From Paracoccaceae bacterium (lineage in GTDB: Bacteria; Pseudomonadota; Alphaproteobacteria; Rhodobacterales; Rhodobacteraceae): a DNA stretch of 22,972 nucleotides. The DNA is taken from the NCBI GenBank assembly GCA_015487255.1, contig WFQA01000141.1, positions 1 to 22,972 of the forward strand, given 5' to 3'. Of this stretch, positions 13,889 through 22,115 are shown one piece after another. Under the pieces are notes generated by a model. The model ran no database searches. It worked only from the letters and a program-made list of their open reading frames with translations, and was not told the origin of the DNA. The position numbers and the translations under genes are program-made. Every line of letters starts with the position of its first letter. The stretch's first letter is position 1.

Positions 13889-16246
13889 TTAGCCAAGCAG
13901 GTTTGGCACAATGGTCACAATCACCGGGAACAGCCACAGGATCGCCAGCGCCGCCACCTGAATAAATACAAACGGCACCACACCCCGGTAGATATGGCCG
14001 GTGGTCACCGTGGGTGGTGCCACCCCGCGCAAATAGAACAGCGCAAAGCCAAAGGGCGGGGTCAAAAAGCTGGTTTGCAGGTTGATCGCGATCATGATCG
14101 TCACCCATTTGGGGTCAAACGAGCCGCCATATATCACCGGCCCAACAATCGGGATCACGATATAGATGATCTCGAGGAAATCGAGCACAAAGCCAAGGAT
14201 GAACAGCACCACCATGACAATAAGGAACACTTTCCATTCGTCATCAAAGCTCTTCAGGAAATCCTGAATATAATCCTCGCCGCCAAAGGAGATCACCACG
14301 AGATTGAGCACTTGCGAGCCAATCAGAATGGCAAAGACCATCGAGGTCACCTTGGCGGTTTCTCGCACCACCGGGGTCAGCACGGTTGTGCGCAGCAAGA
14401 CAAAACAGGCATAAAGCAAGCCCCCCATGGAGACAAAATAAGCCGCCTGTGCCACCACAATCGCGATCCAGTTTTGCCAGCTCACATTCTCGATTCCGGT
14501 GCGCAGGTCAAAATTGATCCCGACCAGCAGCATGATCACCAGTGCAAAACTGGCGCGGATGATCCATTTGCCGGACGAGTTCTCATCCTTCAGCTTGCGG
14601 TAAGCGGCAAGCAAAATCGCCCCTGCCGCCCCCAGCGCCGCTGCCGGGGTCGGGTTGGTGATGCCGCCAAGGATGGAGCCAAGCACCGCCACAATCAGCA
14701 CCAGAGGCGGAAAAACCACCCGCAGAATATCATTCTGCCCAAGCCGTGGCCCGGCCTTGGCCATGCCGTAGATAATGGCAATAAACGGGATCGCCAACAG
14801 CGCCCAGGCATTGCCCGGCGCCATACCGGCGGGAATGAAATACACATCCACCAGTATCGCCCCCAATATCCCCAGCGCGCCGACAATCAGCGGCAGCTTG
14901 CTTTCACGCGGAGACACCCCGAAGGTGATAACAAATATCAGCGCCGCGATGGTCAGCAACACCAGCAGGCCAGTGCCCAGCGGTGCCGCATCCTCGATTT
15001 TTGCCAGCACCAGCTCAGCCACCTCTTCAGGGGTGCGCTCAATATTGGTTGGGCCGTTTTCGGCCTGCAGCGCATCAAGCTGGGCGCGCAGGGCAACGGA
15101 TTCATCCCATTTTTCCTGCCCGTGCTTTTCGATCATGGCGATCTGGCACTGCTCGGAAACATTGGTGCGCAGCTCAGGCTGGATGCCGATATCAGGGGTG
15201 GAGGAAACAAAGATATTCTGGCTGCCGGAGAAGCCTACTGTGTTCATGCCAATGGCGATGCCGACCACAAACAGGGGCGCAAACAAAAACCATATCAGGG
15301 AGTGGCGCTTGCCTTCACCATGGCCGGTGGCCGCCAGCGCCGGAATCGGCGGGGCTTTATGCGGGCGAAACAGCGCATAGACAAAGGCGTAAGCCCCATA
15401 AAGGAAGGCCAGGAAAATACCCGGCAAAAGCGCTGCCTGAAACAGGGTGCCAACCGAAAGCACCGCCGCCTGCCCAAGATAGGTCAGCGCATCGGTGCAG
15501 CCCAATGCCACCGCGCGCTGCTCCTGCGCGGCGGCATAAAGGTCACCCGCCAGAGTGCCCAGCAAAACAATCACGATCGAGGGTGGAATGATCTGCCCCA
15601 GGGTGCCCGAAGCTGCAATCACCCCGGTGGCCAGCTCGGGCGAATAGCCATTGCGCAGCATGGTTGGCAGCGAGAGCAGGCCCATGGTTACCACTGTCGC
15701 CCCGACAATGCCGGTGGAAGCCGCGAGAAAGGCCCCGACAATCACAACCGAAACCGCCAGCCCGCCGGGCAATGGGCCAAACACCCGTGCCATTGTGGTC
15801 AGCAAATCCTCGGCGATTTTGGAGCGCTCCAACGTCACCCCCATCAGCACAAACATCAGCACGGCAAGCAGGGTTTCAATGCTCTGCCCGGCAAAGACCC
15901 GCTCGTTCATCCGGTTAACGATGAAGGAAAGCTTGCGGTCCACCGCTACTTGCCAGCCGTCCTCAAAGACCGGGCCAACAACAGTGGGCAATTCCGGGTA
16001 TCGGAATAATGATATCGTATCCCGCGCCACCCCTTCATTGACCAAAGCCAGATAAGCATCGCTGCGCGTATCTATCGCGGCATGCAGCAATATGCCCGAG
16101 CTATCAAGCACGGCCAATATACCAAACCCGGCCACCGCCGCACCACCAATGGCAAAAGCCACCGGAAAGCCCGACATGATACCCAGAAACAGGCAAGCAA
16201 AAACAATGATCAGGCCCAGTTCGACCCCGTCTAACCCAAATAGCAT
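13889..16246 (-). CDS. dctM: TRAP transporter large permease DctM, long form
   Basis: The transport subunit of a tripartite ATP-independent periplasmic transporter, in the inner membrane. The 785-residue length is far above the usual ~430 for DctM but matches a known long subgroup. Conserved regions are ETLLAVLMFVLMGVTLERSK, the GIVGATVVTMGLLSLPTML segment, ASGTLGQIIPPSIVIVLLGT and, near the end, LDFLEIIYIVIPIVGPVIYG and TSFLTPPFGFALFYLRGVAP. Two soluble segments interrupt the helices: about residues 47-115, and about 335-420 with an EE-rich helix. The start follows dctQ by 12 bases, so the three genes form one operon. The substrate is not readable from the permease; the DctP partner resembles organic or keto-acid binders. 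Confidence 0.95.
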   Translation of the reverse strand: MLFGLDGVELGLIIVFACLFLGIMSGFPVAFAIGGAAVAGFGILAVLDSSGILLHAAIDTRSDAYLALVNEGVARDTISLFRYPELPTVVGPVFEDGWQVAVDRKLSFIVNRMNERVFAGQSIETLLAVLMFVLMGVTLERSKIAEDLLTTMARVFGPLPGGLAVSVVIVGAFLAASTGIVGATVVTMGLLSLPTMLRNGYSPELATGVIAASGTLGQIIPPSIVIVLLGTLAGDLYAAAQEQRAVALGCTDALTYLGQAAVLSVGTLFQAALLPGIFLAFLYGAYAFVYALFRPHKAPPIPALAATGHGEGKRHSLIWFLFAPLFVVGIAIGMNTVGFSGSQNIFVSSTPDIGIQPELRTNVSEQCQIAMIEKHGQEKWDESVALRAQLDALQAENGPTNIERTPEEVAELVLAKIEDAAPLGTGLLVLLTIAALIFVITFGVSPRESKLPLIVGALGILGAILVDVYFIPAGMAPGNAWALLAIPFIAIIYGMAKAGPRLGQNDILRVVFPPLVLIVAVLGSILGGITNPTPAAALGAAGAILLAAYRKLKDENSSGKWIIRASFALVIMLLVGINFDLRTGIENVSWQNWIAIVVAQAAYFVSMGGLLYACFVLLRTTVLTPVVRETAKVTSMVFAILIGSQVLNLVVISFGGEDYIQDFLKSFDDEWKVFLIVMVVLFILGFVLDFLEIIYIVIPIVGPVIYGGSFDPKWVTIMIAINLQTSFLTPPFGFALFYLRGVAPPTVTTGHIYRGVVPFVFIQVAALAILWLFPVIVTIVPNLLG

Positions 16247-16258
16247 ATTCCTGCCCCT

Positions 16259-17158
16259 CTAGTGTATTGCGGCGGCGATTTCCGCCGTCTCGTCATTTGG
16301 CCGGTCAAGGTCCAAATATTTACCTTCTGATTTTCGGCCCTCGATGAACTCGAGCAACGAGCGGTAGAAAAACCCGATGCCTTGCACGATCATCATCAAG
16401 GCAAACGAAACCAGCAGCACCTTGAACAGGAAATAAGCGTTAAACCCGTTGGGCGAAAAACCGATCAGCTCGATGTTTTCCTTCAGGAACGGCGCTTTGC
16501 GCATCATCGATTCCAAACTGTCGGCGGCGCTGAACTTTGGTGTAACCAGATTGCGCCACATGAAAAACCAGCCAAACATCCAGATCAGAATCATTGCCGG
16601 CATGATGAAGAAGATCGAGCCAAACATATCAACCACCCGCTTGGCGCGAAAACCCATGCGGGCGTAAAACAGGTCTACCCGCACATGGCCACCCTGCACA
16701 AAGGTATAGGCGGCCACCAATGCGACCACCATGGCGTTATAAAGCTTCAGCTCTTCGCCAAACCAGCTCAGGTCTTTGGTGAAAACCATGCCAAACGGGC
16801 CAAGCGAAATTTCCGACACCCGGAAAATGCGCTGCAAAAACACGATCATCACCTGTTGCAGCACCATCAACAGCCCGGCCCAGGCAAAAAACCGGCCGAC
16901 CCCGTTGGAGAAACCTTCAATAATGCGCACCATGCGCCACATGAACGGGCGGTAAAAAAGCCCGATCACGGTAAAGATCAGAAACAGATCAATGACAACA
17001 AACAGAAATTCTTTCGAGGCACCATAATATATGAAGCGGATGAGGGATTCCGGGTCATTGGCCCAGTTCAGCCAAGACATCGGGTTGGTCAGGGCGGTAA
17101 AAATATTTACAAACCCTTGCAATAATTGGGCAGCCACCCAGCCTAGCGCATCAGCCAT
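16259..17158 (-). CDS. dctQ: TRAP transporter small permease DctQ
   Basis: The small membrane subunit that supports DctM, with four main hydrophobic segments. At 299 residues it is longer than the usual ~160-200, like its long DctM partner. The core includes YNAMVVALVAAYTFVQGGHV, RVDLFYARMGFRAKRVVDMF and GSIFFIMPAMILIWMFGWFF. The pattern of a Q-x2-HVRVD motif followed by a positively charged loop and a helix is typical of DctQ. The C-terminus is a charged tail (EGRKSEGKYLDLDRPNDETA). The ribosome site is weak (GAGAG), consistent with lower expression than dctP, from which it is separated by a strong hairpin. Confidence 0.92.
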   Translation of the reverse strand: MADALGWVAAQLLQGFVNIFTALTNPMSWLNWANDPESLIRFIYYGASKEFLFVVIDLFLIFTVIGLFYRPFMWRMVRIIEGFSNGVGRFFAWAGLLMVLQQVMIVFLQRIFRVSEISLGPFGMVFTKDLSWFGEELKLYNAMVVALVAAYTFVQGGHVRVDLFYARMGFRAKRVVDMFGSIFFIMPAMILIWMFGWFFMWRNLVTPKFSAADSLESMMRKAPFLKENIELIGFSPNGFNAYFLFKVLLVSFALMMIVQGIGFFYRSLLEFIEGRKSEGKYLDLDRPNDETAEIAAAIH

Positions 17159-17192
17159 TCTGTAACTCTCGAATTGTATGAAAATTCAAAAC

Positions 17193-17218
17193 ACCCCCCG
17201 CCAATACGGGCGGGGGGT
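17193..17218 (-). terminator. Hairpin between dctP and dctQ
   Basis: On the minus strand ACCCCCCGCC pairs with GGCGGGGGGT (10 bp, six-base loop), followed by TGTTTTGAATTTTC. It probably ends part of the transcription after dctP or protects the dctP message, giving more binding protein than permease. Confidence 0.7.
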
Positions 17219-17236
17219 AAGGATATTGCTCAGCTA

Positions 17237-18322
17237 TTAGCCAAGAACCCGGTCACGCTGAACGCGATAGGAGCTTTCCGATTTCTGGATCCAGTCGGAA
17301 GACGCCATCATCGAAGCATTGTAGCTGGCACGGATTTCAGCAAACAGCGCATCATCCATGTAGCCATCAAGCACTTCAGCAGAGGCCGAACCAAATGCAT
17401 CCCAGATGCTGTCATTGAACTCACGCACCTGAACACCCTCGGAAACAAGGCGCTGCAACGCGGCACCGTTATTGTTGAGGAATTGCGCAAGGCTCCACTG
17501 GTGAGTGGCAGCGGAGGCATTTTCGATGATCGCCTGATGCGAGGACGAAAGCTCGTTGAACACTTCGCGGTTAGTGGCCAATGAGAGCGCCGCACCCGGC
17601 TCATGGAAACCGGCAGTGTAGTAGATCTTGGTGATTTCCTGGAAACCGGCAACCTCGTCTGCCCATGGGCCGATCCACTCGGTGCCGTCCAGCGCGCCGG
17701 AAGCCAGGGCTTGATACACTTCTGCACCCGGCAGGTTTTGCACCGATGCGCCAAGCTTGCCAAGCGCTTCACCGCCAAGGCCGGGCATACGGAACTTGAG
17801 ACCGTTGAAATCTTCCGGCGAGTTCATCTCTTTGGCAAACCAGCCACCAGCCTGTGCGCCGGTGTTCCCCGCCAAGAAGGCTTTCAGGTTGAAAACTTCG
17901 CCGAGCTGGTCATGGAACTTGGCACCATCGCCGTGCAGATACCAGTTTTGCAGCTCTTGTGCAGTCATGCCAAATGGCACCGAGGTATAAAAGGCAAAGC
18001 CTGGATGCTGGCCAACAAAGTAATAGTCAGCGGCGTGATACATATCGGCCTGACCGGAAGATACCGCGTCAAACACCTCAAACGCGCCCACAAGCTCGCC
18101 AGCGGCCTTGATCTCGATGTTGAGCGTGCCGTCAGACATGGCTGTGATCTGGTCAGCAACATGCTGGGCAGCATCAAACACACCCGCAAGGCCACGGCCC
18201 CACGAGGTAACCATGGTCAGGGTGCGATTGCCCTGCGCATAGGCCGGTGCTGCCAGCGTGCCGGCGGCTGCGGCTGCTGTGCCACCCAGTGCTGCTTTGG
18301 TAAGAAAAGAACGACGATCCAT
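17237..18322 (-). CDS. dctP: TRAP transporter substrate-binding protein DctP (TakP-like)
   Basis: The periplasmic receptor of the transporter. The 361-residue product begins with a twin-arginine-type signal (MDRRSFLTKAALGGTAAAAA, cleavage probably after AYA at ~29). The mature part has the DctP features TLTMVTSWGRGLAGVFDAAQ, GELVGAFEVFDAVSSGQADM, the ligand-site region GLKFRMPGLGGEALGKLGAS and QALASGALDGTEWIGPWADE. The FRMPG...GTEWIGPW pattern is that of the TakP group that binds keto acids and related organic acids; this substrate prediction is inference. ATG 18322 has a GGGAGG ribosome site. A longer frame to 18430 lacks one and would bury the signal peptide. It is the first gene of dctP-dctQ-dctM. 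Confidence 0.95.
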   Translation of the reverse strand: MDRRSFLTKAALGGTAAAAAGTLAAPAYAQGNRTLTMVTSWGRGLAGVFDAAQHVADQITAMSDGTLNIEIKAAGELVGAFEVFDAVSSGQADMYHAADYYFVGQHPGFAFYTSVPFGMTAQELQNWYLHGDGAKFHDQLGEVFNLKAFLAGNTGAQAGGWFAKEMNSPEDFNGLKFRMPGLGGEALGKLGASVQNLPGAEVYQALASGALDGTEWIGPWADEVAGFQEITKIYYTAGFHEPGAALSLATNREVFNELSSSHQAIIENASAATHQWSLAQFLNNNGAALQRLVSEGVQVREFNDSIWDAFGSASAEVLDGYMDDALFAEIRASYNASMMASSDWIQKSESSYRVQRDRVLG

Positions 18323-18378
18323 AAATAACCTCCCAGTAAGTGGCGCGTTGCTTGCGCCAGATCGAATTAAGTGTGGGT

Positions 18379-18407
18379 AAACTAGCCTGACCCATGCCAT
18401 ATGCCAA
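18379..18407 (-). promoter_or_regulatory. Candidate sigma-70 promoter of dctP
   Basis: On the minus strand TTGGCA (18402-18407), a 17-base spacer and TAGTTT (18379-18384), leaving a leader of roughly 50 bases before dctP. Read by eye; the -10 match is moderate. Confidence 0.4.
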
Positions 18408-18557
18408 CAGCAAATTTTATTAGATTTCACAGGGAATTACGCTGAACACATCCCTGCGTTGTCAAAACATGCCGCGCGCACACCCACACATGGGCTTGCG
18501 CGAAACTGACATGCCCCGAATGGGCAAAATACGTAACATTGCAAAAGCATTCACCAC

Positions 18558-18571
18558 ATATTGCGCAATAT
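18558..18571. promoter_or_regulatory. 14-bp perfect palindrome upstream of the ilv promoter
   Basis: ATATTGCGCAATAT, centred 24 bases upstream of the ilv -35 element and within the dctP-ilv divergent region. It may be an operator for a dimeric regulator of either operon. No regulator is identified. Confidence 0.45.
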
Positions 18572-18587
18572 AATTTTCCAAACTCGG

Positions 18588-18616
18588 TTGACCTTTATCC
18601 TTTGAGCAAGTAGAAA
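18588..18616 (+). promoter_or_regulatory. Sigma-70 promoter of the ilv operon
   Basis: TTGACC (18588-18593), exactly 17 bases, then TAGAAA (18611-18616). The predicted start, six to seven bases downstream, falls on the ATG of the leader peptide at 18623. Confidence 0.7.
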
Positions 18617-18622
18617 AGCAGC

Positions 18623-18679
18623 ATGAGCAATGCAATTAAAATTCTTGTCGTGGTGCTGAAAAAGGCGCAAACCGTGTAA
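18623..18679 (+). CDS. Attenuator leader peptide of the ilvIH operon
   Basis: An 18-residue open frame, MSNAIKILVVVLKKAQTV, with seven branched-chain residues between positions 5 and 12 (Ile, Ile, Leu, Val, Val, Val, Leu). It lies between a good promoter and a strong terminator, ahead of ilvI, as leader peptides of amino-acid attenuators do: ribosome stalling at these codons when Ile, Leu or Val is short would prevent the terminator. No ribosome site precedes the ATG, and the predicted transcript starts at or within a base of it, so the peptide is probably translated from a leaderless message, as known for trpL in Sinorhizobium. AAACC (18669-18673) near its stop can pair with GGTTT (18686-18690), and AGGCGC (18663-18668) with GCGCTT (18703-18708), giving candidate alternative stems. 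Confidence 0.8.
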   Translation: MSNAIKILVVVLKKAQTV

Positions 18680-18708
18680 AAACCTGGTTTTTATCCGATT
18701 TAGCGCTT

Positions 18709-18738
18709 GCCTCCAAACAGTTTGGAGGCTTTTTTTTT
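18709..18738 (+). terminator. Attenuator terminator upstream of ilvI
   Basis: GCCTCCAAA (18709-18717) pairs with TTTGGAGGC (18721-18729) around CAG, followed by nine T residues. Its position 30 bases after the leader peptide and 74 bases before ilvI fits an attenuator. Confidence 0.9.
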
Positions 18739-18811
18739 GCCACTGGAGAATCATTCCGGGCGGTTTGCCCAAGAACTATAATGGGCCCCGCCCGCAAATG
18801 GAGAAAAGCCA

Positions 18812-20566
18812 ATGTCTGCCGAGTTGACCGGAGCCGAAATAGTAATCGAAGCCCTGAAAGAGCAAGGCGTGGATACGGTGTTTGGATACCCCGGCGGCGC
18901 GGTATTGCCGATTTATGATATGCTTTTCCAGCAAAACAAAATTCGCCACATTCTGGTGCGCCACGAACAGGGCGCCACCCATGCCGCCGAGGGTTACGCC
19001 CGCTCCACCGGCAAGCCCGGCGTGGTGCTGGTCACCTCCGGCCCCGGTGCCACCAACGCGGTAACCGGCATGACCGATGCGCTGATGGACAGCATCCCGA
19101 TGGTGGTGCTTTCAGGCCAGGTGCCCACTTTCATGATCGGCAATGACGCCTTTCAGGAAGCCGATACCGTGGGCATCACCCGCCCCTGCTCCAAGCATAA
19201 CTGGCTGGTGAAAGATACCGAAACCCTGGCCGAGACCATCCATCAGGCTTTCCATATTGCCACCTCCGGGCGGCCGGGGCCGGTGCTGGTCGATATTCCC
19301 AAAGATGTGCAATTTGCCTCCGCGCCTTATAAAACCCGCGCCAAAAGCCCAACCGGGCATTATAACCCGAGGGTCAAGGGTGATCTGGATGAAATCACCC
19401 GCGCGGTCGAGGCTTTTGAGCGGGCCGAGCGGCCGGTCATCTATTCGGGTGGCGGGGTTATCAACTCCGGCGTGGCTTCCAGCCAGATGCTGCGTGAACT
19501 GGTTGCGGCCACCAATGCACCGATCACCTCTACCCTGATGGGGCTGGGGGCGTACCCGGCCTCGGGCGAAAACTGGCTCGGCATGCTGGGCATGCACGGC
19601 ACCGAAGAGGCCAATCTGGCGATGCATGATTGTGATTTCATGCTTTGCGTTGGCGCGCGGTTTGATGACCGGATCACCGGGCGCACCGATGCATTCTCTC
19701 CCGGCAGTTTCAAGGTGCATATTGATATCGACCCTTCCAGCATCAATAAAATCATTCATGTCGATGTGCCGATCATTGGTGATGTCGGGCATGTGCTGGA
19801 AGATTTTCTCAAGGTCTGGAAGGCACGCGGGCGCAAAACCAACGCGCCGGCGATCAAGAAATGGTGGGGGCAGATCAATGAATGGCGGGCGCGCAATTGC
19901 CTGAATTTCCGCAACTCAGACAAACTGATCAAACCCCAGCACGCCCTGCAACGCCTCGAGGCCCTGACCAAAGGCATGGACCGCTATATCACCACCGAAG
20001 TCGGCCAGCACCAGATGTGGGCGGCGCAATATCTGGGCTTTGAAAACCCGAACCGTTTCATGACCTCGGGCGGGCTTGGCACCATGGGCTATGGCTTGCC
20101 GGCCTCGATCGGGGTGCAGGTGGCGCATCCTGAAAGCCTGGTGATCAATATCGCCGGGGATGCGTCCTTTCTGATGAATATGCAGGAGATGGGCACCGCG
20201 GTGCAGTTCAACCTGCCGGTCAAGCAGTTCATCCTCAATAACGAGCGGCTGGGCATGGTGCGGCAATGGCAGCAATTGCTGCATGGCGAGCGCTATTCCC
20301 ATAGCTGGTCCGAAAGCCTGCCGGATTTTGTGAAACTGGCCGAGGCCTTTGGCGCCAAAGGCATTTTGGTAGATGACCCGGCCGATCTGGATGAGGCCAT
20401 CAAGGAAATGCTGGCTTATGACGGGCCGGTGATCATGGATTGCGTAGTGGAAAAACACGAAAACTGCTTCCCGATGATCCCCAGCGGCAAGGCCCATAAC
20501 GAGATGATCTTTGCTGATGGTGAGACCGAAGGGGCAATAGACGCCGAGGGTAAGACCCGGGTGTAG
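18812..20566 (+). CDS. ilvI: Acetolactate synthase large subunit
   Basis: Catalytic subunit of acetohydroxyacid synthase, the first common step of valine, leucine and isoleucine synthesis; uses thiamine diphosphate. The 584-residue protein has the family's N-terminal VFGYPGGAVLPIYD, the catalytic Glu52 in RHEQGATHAAEGYAR, the central FAD-type domain (GGGVINSG, MLGMHGTEEANLAM, RFDDRITG) and the thiamine-diphosphate motif from GDASFLMN (449) to LNN (477). Length is normal. The ribosome site is GGAGA nine bases before ATG 18812. It follows the leader peptide and terminator, so expression is probably set by attenuation. The sulfotransferase-like gene begins three bases after its stop. Confidence 0.97.
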   Translation: MSAELTGAEIVIEALKEQGVDTVFGYPGGAVLPIYDMLFQQNKIRHILVRHEQGATHAAEGYARSTGKPGVVLVTSGPGATNAVTGMTDALMDSIPMVVLSGQVPTFMIGNDAFQEADTVGITRPCSKHNWLVKDTETLAETIHQAFHIATSGRPGPVLVDIPKDVQFASAPYKTRAKSPTGHYNPRVKGDLDEITRAVEAFERAERPVIYSGGGVINSGVASSQMLRELVAATNAPITSTLMGLGAYPASGENWLGMLGMHGTEEANLAMHDCDFMLCVGARFDDRITGRTDAFSPGSFKVHIDIDPSSINKIIHVDVPIIGDVGHVLEDFLKVWKARGRKTNAPAIKKWWGQINEWRARNCLNFRNSDKLIKPQHALQRLEALTKGMDRYITTEVGQHQMWAAQYLGFENPNRFMTSGGLGTMGYGLPASIGVQVAHPESLVINIAGDASFLMNMQEMGTAVQFNLPVKQFILNNERLGMVRQWQQLLHGERYSHSWSESLPDFVKLAEAFGAKGILVDDPADLDEAIKEMLAYDGPVIMDCVVEKHENCFPMIPSGKAHNEMIFADGETEGAIDAEGKTRV

Positions 20567-20569
20567 CCG

Positions 20570-21340
20570 ATGCGACCGCTGCTCTATTTCAGCTATGGGA
20601 TGACCAAAACCGGCTCCACACTGGCTTTTCAGCTGGTGCGCTCGGCACTTGACCTATGCGGCTTTCCGCAAGACCGGGTGGAGCAGGATGTGGTGCCTCC
20701 GCATCTGAAGCGCAACTTTGTTGACCATGTTTCGGAGCAGCAGTTACAGGCACTGAAGCAGGAAGCCCTGAAACGCCGTACGCCTATTGTGCTCAAAACC
20801 CACATGCGGCCGGATCCGGGGGTGGTCAAGATGATACAAAGCGGCGAGGCCATCGCCCATGCCAGCTATCGGGACCCGCGCGACATGGCGCTCTCCATGC
20901 TGGACCACGCGCAAAAATCCCGTGCCGCGGGGGCCGAGGAGTTTTCCGAACTGACCAGCATGGAACTGGTGATGGAGAATATCCGTGGTCAAATGAACTC
21001 GCTCACCGCCTGGCTGCGCCTGCCCGGGGTCATGCCGCTTTATTTTGAAGACCTGGCTTTTGATACCCAAACCCCCGCCAAACAGATACTCGACCAGCTC
21101 GACCTCAAGCTCGACCCCGACGTGCTGGCCGATGTGGTGCTCAACCATCGTTTTACCATGAGAAACAAAGCCGTGCGCCTGCGCCACCCAACCGAAATGG
21201 ACCCGGAAACATCAGAAAGTTTCGCCTCGGAATTTGCCCCGCTGATTGACCGGTTCATTACCAACCGCCACAGGCTTGTGCTTGATGGGCGGGTGCAACT
21301 GCCACCGCCACAACAATTGCGCACCAGCGCCAAGGATTAA
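20570..21340 (+). CDS. Sulfotransferase-like protein between ilvI and ilvH
   Basis: A 256-residue cytoplasmic protein with the two PAPS-binding elements of the sulfotransferase fold. These are a 5'-phosphosulfate loop YGMTKTGSTLAFQLVRSAL (residues 9-27; the P-loop-like KTGST) and a 3'-phosphate motif SYRDPRDMALSML (99-111), with Arg101 and Ser109 in the expected places. A late R-(H)-P stretch (KAVRLRHPTEM) resembles the usual third region. The acceptor is unknown. The start is three bases after the ilvI stop and ilvH follows 50 bases later with its own ribosome site, so it is cotranscribed with branched-chain amino-acid genes. No biochemical link is obvious. The family call is by motif and fairly firm. 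Confidence 0.75.
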   Translation: MRPLLYFSYGMTKTGSTLAFQLVRSALDLCGFPQDRVEQDVVPPHLKRNFVDHVSEQQLQALKQEALKRRTPIVLKTHMRPDPGVVKMIQSGEAIAHASYRDPRDMALSMLDHAQKSRAAGAEEFSELTSMELVMENIRGQMNSLTAWLRLPGVMPLYFEDLAFDTQTPAKQILDQLDLKLDPDVLADVVLNHRFTMRNKAVRLRHPTEMDPETSESFASEFAPLIDRFITNRHRLVLDGRVQLPPPQQLRTSAKD

Positions 21341-21390
21341 CTGGACAATCGCATGATAAACAGCGATTCTGCCATCAAAAGGAAAACAAA

Positions 21391-21954
21391 ATGACAAGCA
21401 TGAGCCTCAAAAAAGGTGCCAACCGCAAAAGCGCCTATGACCTGAAAAACCCGCTCAACGAGCAAATCGAAACCCACACCCTGGCCGTACTGGTGGATAA
21501 TGAAGCCGGGGTTTTGGCACGGGTTATCGGGTTATTTTCCGGGCGTGGCTATAATATTGACAGCCTGACCGTAGCCGAGACTGATGCCGAGGGCCACCGC
21601 TCGCGCATAACCATTGTCACCACCGGCACCGCCGGGGTGATCGAGCAGATCAAGGCGCAACTGGCGCTGATCATTCCGGTTTACAAGGTGAATGACCTGA
21701 CGGTCGAAGGGGCCTCGGTCGAGCGGGAAATGGCGCTGCTCAAAGTGGCGGGCAAAGGTGAAAAACGGGTGGAAGCAATGCGGCTGGCCGATATTTTTCG
21801 GGCCAATGTGGTGGACAGCACCCTTGAAAGTTTTGTCTTTGAAATCACCGGTACCCCGGAAAAAATCGAGGCATTCACCGACCTGATGCGCCCGCTCGGG
21901 CTGGTTGATACCGCACGCACCGGGGTTGCGGCTTTGGCCAGGGGCCTCGCCTGA
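21391..21954 (+). CDS. ilvH: Acetolactate synthase small (regulatory) subunit
   Basis: Regulatory subunit that stimulates IlvI and gives feedback inhibition by valine. The 187-residue protein has an N-terminal ACT domain (about 29-100: THTLAVLVDNEAGVLARVIG, then LFSGRGYNIDSLTVAETDAE) and the C-terminal IlvH domain (VEREMALLKVAGKGEKRVEA, ADIFRANVVDSTLESFVFEI, ending DTARTGVAALARG). It carries a longer N-terminal tail (about 28 residues) than the E. coli protein, as is usual in alphaproteobacteria. AAAAGGAAAAC precedes ATG 21391. It closes the ilv operon. Confidence 0.96.
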   Translation: MTSMSLKKGANRKSAYDLKNPLNEQIETHTLAVLVDNEAGVLARVIGLFSGRGYNIDSLTVAETDAEGHRSRITIVTTGTAGVIEQIKAQLALIIPVYKVNDLTVEGASVEREMALLKVAGKGEKRVEAMRLADIFRANVVDSTLESFVFEITGTPEKIEAFTDLMRPLGLVDTARTGVAALARGLA

Positions 21955-21989
21955 ATAACCCTGCCCATATACTACAAGATATCTTCATC

Positions 21990-22019
21990 GCCGGGGGAGT
22001 ATGAGCCCAGACCCCCGGC
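21990..22019 (+). terminator. Hairpin after ilvH, possible terminator
   Basis: GCCGGGGG (21990-21997) pairs with CCCCCGGC (22012-22019) around a 14-base loop. No T run follows, so it is at best a weak intrinsic terminator. It is the only strong fold between ilvH and the tRNA fragment. Confidence 0.45.
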
Positions 22020-22050
22020 ATTGCCAATATATTGCTATAATTAAATAAAA

Positions 22051-22098
22051 TGGTGACCCCGACAGGATTCGAACCTGTGGCCTGCTGATTAGAAGTCT
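22051..22098 (-). other. 3' fragment of tRNA-Arg(TCT): probable attachment site of an integrated element
   Basis: On the minus strand the bases from GACTTCTAATCAGC through the T arm TTCGAATCC to CGGGGTC-A-CCA are the 3' part of a tRNA-Arg with anticodon TCT. The 5' half (acceptor strand and D arm) is missing: upstream on that strand the sequence is unrelated, and the anticodon stem carries an A-A mismatch (GCAGA/TCAGC). Elements that integrate at tRNA 3' ends leave just such a fragment at one end and the intact tRNA at the other. The integrase gene starts 187 bases on, inside the element, as expected. Confidence 0.8.
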
Positions 22099-22115
22099 GC
22101 AGGCCTATTGTCTCA

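Noticed and set aside
13634..16009. 791-codon open frame on the plus strand opposite dctM
   Set aside because: Its product is rich in His, Gln, Arg and Asn and has no domain character. It is the antisense of the clearly real DctM permease gene.
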